The translations under genes were made by a program, and so were the position numbers. 22,292 nucleotides of DNA from Pseudoneurospora amorphoporcata (Eukaryota > Ascomycota > Sordariomycetes > Sordariales > Sordariaceae): contig MU859397.1 of NCBI GenBank assembly GCA_033297205.1, positions 1-22,292 of the forward strand, in the 5' to 3' direction. Shown here one piece after another: positions 1 through 9,700 of the stretch; within the stretch, counting starts at the first letter, position 1, and the number at the start of each line of letters is the position of its first letter. The notes beneath the pieces are model-generated. The model ran no database searches. It worked only from the letters and a program-made list of their open reading frames with translations, and was not told the origin of the DNA.

Positions 1-330
1 CGCTTCCGCTCCGCTTAGCTACAAGTGCATAGTTCACTATAGCGTCCCTATACTAGTACTATCATCATAGGCTAGTTAGGGCATTGCAGCAAACATTTTT
101 AGTAAAAAACTATTTTAAAACTCAAGTAATTTATATATTATATATAATTTTCGCTTTATAAATATATTTGTATATAGTTGCTTTATATGCGTTTAACCGT
201 TTATAACATTAAGTTAGATATGCCTATGACATATGCAGCTGTAGGCGCAGCCTCACAGGGGGGTCGCTTCGACTAGATAGCGCGTTTGGACATTAAGTTC
301 ACACGAAGTAAGGCTAAAAGAGTTCCATAC
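1..330. other. AT-rich, repeat-like left edge
   Basis: No coding potential is visible. Positions about 95-225 are strongly AT-rich, with runs of TATATA and AAAA, while both sides return to mixed composition. Positions about 46-84 can form an imperfect hairpin (CCCTATACTAG against CTAGTTAGGG). Such an abrupt AT-rich block in a filamentous ascomycete often marks transposon remnants or RIP-mutated DNA, but no transposase reading frame or matching terminal repeat is seen, so the identity is an inference. The window starts inside or next to this block. Confidence 0.35.
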
Positions 331-1760
331 TGTCACGTTGTGAGCATTTGACCATATTGAAAGGATGATAATCTTGGTATTTGGGTATCTAAGCGCCTTA
401 CTTTCCAAGCATCTTGCCGTAGGGGAGTACTGGATCTCGTATTGCCGCCTGTTGGAGCCAAGCTAACATCCTTCCGGAACTGGGAATGCCGTGTTTCTTG
501 CAATGATCTGTTACCAAACGGGGGTGCTGAGGCTAATGCTTGATGAAGGTACCGCAAATCGAAAGATGGTAACCTGAAGCCAACTAATTCTGCCAACCAG
601 AATCATAATGAGAAAAAGAAAAGAGATAGAGAAATGAGGTAGGGTGGTGGTCGATTACCCCAGGCTTCCTTCCCGGAGCTCAATGCGGCGATAATCGGGG
701 AATGTCCGGAGAACGAAACGGAGAGCCAATAGGTACTTTGCAGAGGTATCACCTAGGTATCTACATCAACTTACCTTCTCTAGCTTGCAAAAACGCCCGC
801 CGCTGATCTGCACATGCTGCAAGCTGTATGCTGCCGACCATCTCACCTCTCAACCGCATCCGCTTCCTTCTTCTTGTATTGCTACAACAACCGAGTGAAC
901 CACGGCAATATGAAGGCATATGCGACGTGTTGACATGTGCCAGACCCAGCAAGGACAGAATTGCAATGCCGTAGAAGTTCAAGGGCCTAGTTAAGTGACT
1001 GCGGACAGATGGATTAGGTAGAGAATAGGTAGCTAGCAACTGCTTCGTGTCGAAGACAGAGCACCATATTGATTTGTGGCTTGGCGAAAGGTCAAGTATA
1101 TGTAGGAACAGATTTCAAGCACAGAGTACAGCATATATTCCAACACAGTATGGATACAAGAGGAGGAATCTCTGTGCCCCAAGCTGAGCGCCTCTGAGAG
1201 TCATCTGTGGTAGGAAAACTTCCGATTATAAGCTTACGCTACCGACCTCCCCGGGGGCTTCACTGTCGTCGCTCCAACTGGACGAAATTAAACCGTATAA
1301 TGGAGCACATATCTGCGCCTATATGGGCCTTGTCCAAACTCAATATATTGACTGGAGTCTCCACGGTATATCTCTTAGCCATACCATTATACTAATTGGC
1401 ACTATTTTCACTAGCTAAAAGCGTCGAGAAGTAATACCAAAGGGATGATGACTGTCAAAAGACTAATTGAGCCTTAAACCAGGTCAGTGCTTTGCTGTAC
1501 GTTCTTTCATTTAGTGAACAGCTAAGCTGGCCTGGCCTGGCCTGAGGTGTGTCCAGCTCTGGATCTAGTTCATAGCTAATTTCTCATATTTTCACGTTTG
1601 TTTCCATGTATGTGACGCTTGTTATACCATAACTTCAAGATTATAATTTATGTCTATAATCTATATCAAAATTGTAGTACAGCGGTCTTATTCATGACTT
1701 CATATACCTGTAGGAGGGCCCATGCAGCCTCGGCTTGGCCTTGACAAAACACGTATACTG
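331..1760. other. intergenic spacer, no gene recognised
   Basis: Short open frames occur on both strands (for example 333-596 and 761-1039, minus), but none shows a recognisable domain and none has a consistent exon structure. A donor-like GTAAGT lies on the minus strand near 770-780, which could belong to a small spliced gene, but no partner exon can be defended. A short run of CTGGC units is at about 1528-1543. TAGGTA/TACCTA words recur at about 730, 752, 1015 and 1028. Confidence 0.5.
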
Positions 1761-1762
1761 TA

Positions 1763-1840
1763 GAAACTCGCGAAACTGGCTGAAAGCTTATATCCCTCTT
1801 AGGCTAGCAGATATGTATAGGGAGCTGAGAAGATCAGCCC
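1763..1840 (+). repeat. left terminal inverted repeat of the MITE
   Basis: This arm pairs with 2114-2179. It starts GAAACTCGCGAAACT directly after a TA dinucleotide and ends with ATCAGCCC. It is about 12 bp longer than the right arm because of small insertions, one in the AGCTTATATCCC segment and others nearer the inner end. Confidence 0.82.
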
Positions 1841-2113
1841 GCTTCCTGTATATGTAAATGTACCTATATGTAAGTTAATGTGAGGTAGTAATATTTCTAG
1901 TCGAGCGTTTGTTAACTGAGCTTTTTTTACTATGCTTTTTGCTGAGGGATTTTTTCTATTAACGACGACGACCCTCAAATACAGGGCACACCTAAATAAA
2001 GGAGGAGACCGCTGGGACTAAGAAGAACTCTAGGCTGCCGAAATTCTACACTGTAAGGTAGGTATTACACCCGCAACATGTCAGCTGCACAAGGTTACAT
2101 ACGCTTGCTTACT

Positions 2114-2179
2114 GGGCTGATTCCTGCCCTACATCTGCTAGTCTAAGAGGGTTAGCTTTCATCTAGTTTCGCGAGTTTC
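2114..2179 (-). repeat. right terminal inverted repeat of the MITE
   Basis: Read on the minus strand, this arm begins GAAACTCGCGAAACT and follows the left arm to ATCAGCCC. It is followed directly by TA at 2180-2181. The outermost 15 bp are identical in the two arms, and the inner parts carry substitutions and indels. This suggests an insertion that has diverged somewhat but still has intact ends. Confidence 0.82.
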
Positions 2180-2181
2180 TA

Positions 2182-5100
2182 TGGTACCTTACCTTTGATT
2201 CTCGTCAATTGGACTACCTACGAGGAAACGGTATCAAACACCTAATCTAGTAGTGACATACACTAGCTGTGTTATGGAGGACAGACAAGTCACACACAAA
2301 TTTGACAGTTTTATACGGTACATGACAGGTTGCTGGGGTGTGTGGTATTAGAGGGTTTTGAGGTTGTCACCCCTTTACCACCAAGCGAGGCAGATTTGAA
2401 GGTCTAAACTACCTACCTAAGGCCCCCCGCCACTTCAGTACAGCCTCCAGGTAGGTAGCTGAAAGGTTCAGTTGACAATTGGACGCCAGCTGTCGACCGA
2501 AGGAGACTCTGGTCTTGCTCTGGCGGGCGGTAAGCCCTAATATGGTCTGTGCAAACATGTGATCAAAGAAAGAACGAAGGACGAAAAGAAACTGTCCACT
2601 GTACGTGTATTTTACGTTCTCCGCAGACATGAACCATTAGGTAGTACCTTACCTTCTGCAGTGTCTTTCTCCATCCCGGTCACACATTACACTTATTATT
2701 CTTATCCCACATTCATTTTGGCGCAACTAACTACCACGCCCTCTCGGTCCCATCCTACGACATTGCGCGTCTCGACGAACGGCATGCGCCATGCCAATGC
2801 ATCGTCGTCCAAGGTTCCGGCCACCTTAGCCGTCAATACCAAACTGGCCATTGGCCAATGCTATGCCAAACCGAAGCGCGGCGAGGTGGATTCTCTAGCA
2901 TCATGACCCGTGATTCATCGTCGGGCCGAAACAGAACAAGGCTGACAGCTTCTCACCAGTCACATCAAATCCGTTAGCACCGCCGCATACCGTTGAGGAC
3001 CCGAGTTTCCGATAATACCACAGGTTTTTTCATCGCCGCTGAAGCTCACAGTGTATGCTTTGATGCCGAGGGGTAGCTACGGAGTTTCCCACAAGCCGGC
3101 AACGAACAATGTATGCGACAGGTAGCGTCATCAGCATTCCAGAGGCCAAGGCGTACATCCCAACAAGCGGCGGATGGATCGATTGGCGCAAACGTTTCTG
3201 CCGTCTAGATCCGAAGCCTTCAATCGAGATGATCAAGGCTGATGGGGCATTGGTGATCGAACCCACAAATCCCAGCCCTGCCAGAGGCACCTGTGTGAGA
3301 CCGTCCGGAACATAGAATTCATGTACCGGTCGCCTGAGATTCTGCTGCCCGTCCTCCCATGCGGGGGTGAGCTTGTCCACACAACATCCACTCTTGTGCA
3401 GACAATGGATGCAAGAGTCTGCGGCCCAGAGAGCGAGATGGATCCCGGGTTTCTATCAGATCTGGGGCTTTGCTTTTGCGGTAACTTACACCTTAGAGCA
3501 ATGCAACGTTGTGAAGGCAAAGTAATACCTAGGTACGCTAACACTTCTATCAGGAACTACCACATCAAACTGTTCTGTGAACGGAGACCTGGCTGTGCAC
3601 AGGGTCCTCTCCCATCTTGTACAGAAGTTTGGCGTTGCTCGGGCAAGGCCGGCTCTCACCTACGGATCATGACCCGTATTATTTTCTCACACTTGGGTAC
3701 TGGTAAGCTCAGTCTGGACCTCTGAACGGCGAAGGGGATGCATTCACAAATCTGTTCAAGGCCGGAAACAGAGTGGAATGCATGAAATTCACCAGTCGAA
3801 CCCAACTCACTGTACTCTGCCGGTGTATCCCAATGTTTAGCAGTAAGCACAAGCATCAGTAAGCCTTCCGAGCACTGAAAGAATACGATTTTGACAAAAG
3901 AATGCAGGGTTATAGGCTGATAAGCTTTGGCAGCTGTCAGTAGGCATGCATGTTGTCGTTGGACATATCTAACCGCTCAACCTGACTTCTTCTTTCCACC
4001 AGTGAAGACGGTGGACGCGGTCAAAAATAATACAAGGTACTCGATAAGGATGTCAATCCGTGAGCATCTCAACACAATGGCGAGAGTCATGAACATGAAG
4101 AGACATCTACTGACGTTCGAACATGATCAAAAAGCTCATCCATTAGGGGGGCATCGCCTCTTTATATTCAAAACCCAATTACCATGACCGTATGGATACC
4201 GGCGGCCCGACAGTTCTGTTGTCCATGCATTATATGCAGTTAACCGTTCGATAGCATACCCGCTCCGCCCTAGTCGGCTCGTACATGAGTGGTCGAACTA
4301 ACTCGCAATTCAGTGTAAGAGCTTTAATGAGCTTGGCATGTCTCATTTTTTCTGTACGCATCCGATGGAGTAGACAAACGTTCATTCTTCACCCAAGTCA
4401 AGACCAAGCCAGATGGAAAGCAAGAGCAGTTCATTTCACGGCTTCATTGTCCTTGCGCTTGAAGGCAATGGAACACTACACCCAATTACTTGGTTTGTTC
4501 CCGGGTCCGGTGATATTACAACTGTGGTCAACTTCATCGACGAGCTACATCTTCGGCAGCATGTACACCAAGCCCACTATGTTTCCTCCCGTCACACATA
4601 CCAAGCGGCACTCAGAAATAAGACCTCCGAAACCCCTTTTGAGCGCATCGAGCCATCACTTAGAGGAGCACCGAACGCGGCGCACACTGCACAGGCACGT
4701 TATTACCCCCCCCAAAACAGGCCATCTGCTGGGGAGCGGCCTAAGGAAGCAGTCAAATTACATCAAATTGGTATATCAACATGTCATCAATGTACGTATA
4801 TGTTGTTACATCCACAATGGGCATCGCATGCTACTGACATTGATGTCCTGACCATCTCACAAACCCCCCGCCGCAGGAGCCAAACACACCTTCGACAGCT
4901 CCTCGTCTGAGCTGGCCTGCACGGTAGACTTGGATACATCCTGGCGATGAAATGTCTGAGTCGGAGGACATCAACACCAGCATTCCAGTCCGTCTTGAGT
5001 GGCTGACAATATTCAAGCTGCAGTGAGCGCGTTTGGCACTCCTCTTTTCTACCTACATCGACACAACATTGTCCGTCGAGCTACCGATTCCGAAAACGGT

Positions 5101-6544
5101 GATCAACATGTCACTCCACGTTTGCGGCCATGGTATGGAGGACAGACATGGTACTTCCACACCAGCCAGTATGCAACAACACCTTGGGCAGGTCTAACAG
5201 GTTAAGAAAGCCAGCATTATCGCTCTGCTCAAGTATTTCCCTAAGCGGCTTAGAAGCTTCTCCGTTTGAGAGACTACTATTAACCAGATTAGGCAACTCG
5301 CCATCCCTGGCCCCCATGCTCCTCGTTAACGTGCATTCGTTGACGTTCCACCAGGCATACGGACATACAGTGTCGAAGATCCCTTATAAGAAGTCATATG
5401 GTACAACAATGCTTGGTACGTTCCCGGCAGCTGCCAGGGTTACGTTCAACCAAAGGGAGTTGTACAATAGCGCATGGCTATCGCTCACCGAGGGAGGGAG
5501 CAGGAGAGAGCAGGGGAGCGCTGGGGCCATTCAATGAGAGCTTGAGACCCCTGAAGGCTTTCCATATCGAGTGAAGGCAGGGGTGCTTCTGGCCTATAGC
5601 ATCTCGTCCACCCGGACACTCTGAACCAGGAACTCGATCATTCCCCGGCTTGAGTAGTGTGGTACCCTAGGCCTAACGCCCCCAGGACGATACTCAATGT
5701 TGCGCCCTGTCTATATTTACATAAGGACCCGAGAACCTCGCAACATTCATCCATCCCACGACCGATCACTCTTACCGCGTCCGAAGCTTCGCGCCATCGT
5801 CCGGTTCTGGCATCACAGCGCTGAACATGGACAACATGTTCCGTGCCGGATGTCCGTGTGGCTAAATCCTATACGACTGGCTGGAAGCGCCGCGAACCGA
5901 TTTGTATGGTCAAGTGTCTTAGAAGGGGGTGGGGAAGTCCGCGTCCACGTCCACGAGTTACCCAGTGTACTCGATGGCGTCGCAGATGCAGAGGGAGAGG
6001 CTGCCCGTGTCAATCGTTTTGGTGCGTGTAAATCTAAGCAGGTATGGCCTTAACCCGGGAGCGGCAGAGTTCTCTAATGGACGGAAGTCAAGGAGCTCTT
6101 CACGAAGATCTCCGAGTCTTCAGGGTACCAGGGATGTTACAATACACCCCCCCAGAACACACCCAAACGATCTACTGACGGCATCAGGATACACAAAGCA
6201 GGCCCGAAAGTATCTCCGCCGAACTTGTGTATCAAACCCCTCGCCGAGGCTTACATGATCGGCCAGGGTAAGCTGAGGCCAGCAGCCCGTCCGCCGGACC
6301 TATGTAACTGCAAGCATGAAGCAGGTGCTCCTCGTCTGATAGTGGTCCGGGTAGGATGTATGACCGTAGCTCATGGATTTTTCACATTCCCAAATGAGAG
6401 CTCCAGTCCCCCTTCGGTTTACATCTTCCCAATCTGTTTCATCTTACTATTTCTTTTACTTAAGCTTGCCCATCCCTTTCTTGCTTTCTTATCACGAGTA
6501 AAGGGCAGGCAAAGGGCGACTCACTCTCCATTGCCCATATTGCA
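2182..6544. other. 4.4-kb spacer upstream of the PKS, no intact gene recognised
   Basis: Many frames of 60-190 codons are open here (the longest at 4285-4851 and 4413-4910, +), but they overlap one another, show no recognisable motif and lack a coherent splice structure. A C-rich patch GGCCCCCCGCC lies near 2422. A partly coherent + strand reading from about 5725 to 6058 is interrupted by TAA and TAG at codons that could derive from CAA and CAG, so a decayed gene is possible. No tRNA, rRNA or transposase is visible. The last 300 bp are pyrimidine-rich, as is common in promoters of highly expressed fungal genes. Confidence 0.5.
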
Positions 6545-6682
6545 GCACCATCTCACGGCACCATCTTGCGGCATCATCTCGCGGCACCATCTCTTCTTCC
6601 AAGGATCCTTCCATATATTCTTCATCATTTATGACAAACATACAGCATACGGCCGAGAAGAACCTTGAGAACAACCGTCACC
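6405..6682 (+). promoter_or_regulatory. PKS upstream region: pyrimidine-rich tract, TATA-like site, leader
   Basis: From about 6405 to 6490 the + strand is dominated by C and T, a common feature upstream of fungal transcription starts. After it come the 13-bp repeat array, then a TATA-like CATATATTC at about 6612-6620. The start codon at 6683 has the context GTCACCATGTC, close to the fungal optimum. The transcription start is not visible; it probably lies between the pyrimidine tract and about 6640. Confidence 0.45.
6545..6596 (+). repeat. four tandem 13-bp units in the PKS promoter or leader
   Basis: Four adjacent 13-bp units occupy 6545-6557, 6558-6570, 6571-6583 and 6584-6596. Their sequences are GCACCATCTCACG, GCACCATCTTGCG, GCATCATCTCGCG and GCACCATCTCTTC. 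The consensus core is GCACCATCT. The array ends 86 bp before the PKS start codon. It is not in a reading frame that could be real coding sequence. It may be a set of protein-binding sites or part of the transcribed leader; the sequence alone cannot decide between these. Confidence 0.8.
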
Positions 6683-6741
6683 ATGTCATCTGTTCAGGAA
6701 CAGACGTTGGCATTCTACCTCTTTGGAGACCAGTCCCTTGA
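6631..6741 (+). promoter_or_regulatory. upstream ORF overlapping the PKS start codon
   Basis: An ATG at 6631 opens a 36-codon frame that ends with TGA at 6739-6741, past the PKS ATG at 6683 and in a different frame. Ribosomes that start here could not reinitiate at the PKS ATG without going back. The context is weak (T at -3), so leaky scanning is likely. It matters only if transcripts begin upstream of 6631. Confidence 0.35.
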
Positions 6742-9700
6742 TACCCATGCTTACCTCGCGAGCCACTTCCGCAAACTAGAGAAAGGCATTCTTGCAAAAT
6801 CCTACTTGGACCAGGCTGGCTACGCTCTCCGACGCGAGATAGAACAGCTTCCCAGGACAGAACGATCGAAACTGCCCGACTTCCTCAATTTACAGCAACT
6901 CAATGAGAGATACCACGCACAGCCGATCAAGCACCCTGGTGTCGACGGTGCTCTTTTGTGCATATCGCAATTGGCTAATTACATAGAGTAAGTGGTACTC
7001 TGCTTGTCTGCCGTTTCCTGTTCTCAGGCTAACATGACTGCGTCTCTAGTCATATGGAGAATAATTACGATGACCTCGCCAGACCGGAGAATACATGCCT
7101 TATCGGCCTATGCTCCGGCCTCTTCGCAGCCACCGCAATTGCCTGCACAAAATCATTATCGGAGTTGGTACCACTTGCCGTCCAAGTGACCCTCATGTCA
7201 TTCAGAGTTGGAAGACATGTGAATAAGGTTGCCGAGCAAATCTACCCAACCGTCGAAAAATCTGAGAGCTGGACATACATCTTCACGAATATTTCCGAGA
7301 GCGCTGCCGGTCCGGTCGTCCAGGATTTCAATAAGAAATGCGGTTGGAACCGCGCCAACTGCCTCTATTTGAGTGCAAGCTCATCATCAAGCGTCGCCAT
7401 TTCCGGTCCTCCTTCTTCTTTGAAGGCTTTCGCAAGTGGGCACAACTTTGGCGGGAAGACCAACGTAACCTCGATCCCCGTATACGGACCTTATCATGCA
7501 TCACACCTCCACGATGATGCCTTGATCGAAGACATCTTGCGACTGGATGACGAGGCGGTCATCGATGCGCTGCACAGAACGAAGCCGAGATCCCATGTAA
7601 TGTCGTGCTTTTCCGGTGAATGGGTCACCGAGAAGCAACTGACCACCGCGTCCTTGTTGAAGCAGATTGTGCACGAGGTTTTGCTTGAGCCCTTGAGATT
7701 TACCAAGGTGCTTGACGGGTGTATCGCGAGGGCAAAGAGCTTCAAGGGAAACAACTGCCTCATACTTTCTCTCGGCCCTACTCAGAACGGCTCAACTCTC
7801 GTTGGCCTGATCAAAGCCCACACAAACCTGGAAGTCACGTTCAGGGACTGTCCGCCCATCTCACCTGAAGCAACTGCTTCCAGAATTGGCAACCATGGGT
7901 CCAGTGGCAAGTGCAAGCTCGCCATCGTTGGCATGGCTGGTAGGTTTCCCGATGCCGCCAATCATGAAAAGCTCTGGGAACTGCTTGAAAAGGGACTCGA
8001 CGTCCACCGCGTTGTGCCCCCGGACAGGTTCGATGTCAAGACACACTATGACCCAACGGGCAAGGCCATCAACAGCAGTCACACTCCCTATGGCTGTTGG
8101 ATTGAGCAACCGGGTTTGTTTGATCCACGCTTCTTCAACATGTCCCCCCGCGAGGCCTTCCAAACCGACCCTATGCAGAGAATGGCCTTGACAACAGCCT
8201 ACGAGGCACTGGAGATGTCCGGATATGTCCCAAATCGAACACCCTCTACCAAGCTGGATCGCATCGGTACTTTCTACGGACAGACATCAGATGATTGGCG
8301 TGAGATCAACGCGGCCCAGGAGGTCGACACCTACTTCATTACAGGTGGTGTCCGCGCCTTTGGTCCTGGTCGTATCAACTACCACTTCGGCTTTAGTGGC
8401 CCAAGTCTCAACATCGATACTGCCTGTTCCTCCAGCGCTGCAGCGCTTCAGGTTGCCAGTACTGCTCTCTGGGCTCGCGACTGCGACACCGCTATTGTGG
8501 GCGGCTTGTCTTGCATGACCAACCCAGACATCTTTTCTGGCTTGAGCAGAGGTCAGTTCTTGTCGAAGAAGGGGCCTTGCGCGACCTTCGATAATGAGGC
8601 CGATGGCTACTGCCGTGGTGATGGATGCGCTTCGGTTGTTATTAAGCGATTGGAGGATGCTCAGGCCGACAACGACAGAGTTCTCGCCGTTATTCTTGGC
8701 ACCGCCACCAATCACTCAGCCGACGCCATCTCAATCACCCATCCCCATGGGCCAACTCAGTCCACGCTTTCACAGGCTATTTTGGACGACGCTGGTGTGG
8801 ATCCCCATGATGTTGACTACGTGGAGATGCACGGGACGGGTACTCAAGCAGGAGACGGCACCGAAATGGTGTCTGTCACCAATGTCTTTGCGCCGGCGCA
8901 GCGTAAGAGGCCCGAGAACAGGCCTCTCTATCTTGGTGCTGTCAAGGCTAACGTCGGCCACGGTGAGGCGGCTTCTGGAATTACTGCCCTTTGCAAGGTG
9001 CTCCTGATGCTCCACAAGAATGCCATTCCTCCCCATGTGGGTATCAAGAAAGGGTCAATTATCAACAAGACCTTCCCCAAGGACTTGTCTGAGCGCAACG
9101 TCAACATTGCCTTCCATCTGACCCCGTTCAGGCGCAGAGATGGCAAGCCCAGGCGTGTCTTCATCAACAACTTCAGTGCCGCTGGTGGTAACACTGGCAT
9201 TCTTGTTGAGGACGCTCCCAAGACCGCACCAACTTTGTCCGATCCACGCAGCCACCAGCTTGTCACCGTCACTGGAAAGTCGAAGGCTGCCATGATTCGG
9301 AACGCGGAAAATCTTGCCAAGTGGATGAACAAGCATACGGATGCGTCGCTTGCGGACATTTCTTACTCCACAACCGCCCGCAAAATCCAGCACTACTGGC
9401 GCATGAGCGTCACCGCTTCGAGCCTGAGTGAAGCGCAGAGTGCCATCCTGAATCGCCTCAAGGAGAACTTCGTTCCTGTAACCCCCGAGCAACCAAAGGT
9501 TGCTTTCTTGTTTACAGGCCAAGGCTCGCAGTACACCGGCATGGGCAAGGAGCTGTACGAGAATTACTCCATCTTCCGGGAGAGTCTCCATGAGTTTGAC
9601 CGCCTTGCTCGTCTTCACGGTTTCGAGTCTTTCCTTCCATTGATTGACGGTACTGCCAAAGATGCCGCCAGTCTGTCGCCCATCATCACACAGCTCGGTC

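Larger units (their letters stand above)
1763..2179. mobile_element. 417-bp miniature inverted-repeat transposon (Tc1/mariner/pogo-like MITE)
   Basis: The two ends are long imperfect inverted repeats. The left end, 1763-1840, and the reverse complement of the right end, 2114-2179, both begin GAAACTCGCGAAACT and continue through shared blocks TGAAAGCT, CCCTCTTAG, CTAGCAGAT and ATCAGCCC, with small indels between them. The element is bounded on both sides by TA (1761-1762 and 2180-2181), the target duplication typical of the Tc1/mariner/pogo superfamily, which in fungi includes Fot1. The interior of about 270 bp has no transposase frame, so the element is non-autonomous. The terminal 15 bp contain GAAACT twice, separated by CGC. 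Boundaries are supported by the sequence; the superfamily is inferred from the TA duplication and is not proven. Confidence 0.82.

Noticed and set aside
4285..4910. Two overlapping + strand frames of 188 and 165 codons, one with a PGSGD motif like some thioesterases
   Set aside because: Apart from PGSGD there is no nucleophile elbow, Asp or His motif. The two frames overlap without a sign of which is real, and splice sites that would extend either are not evident.
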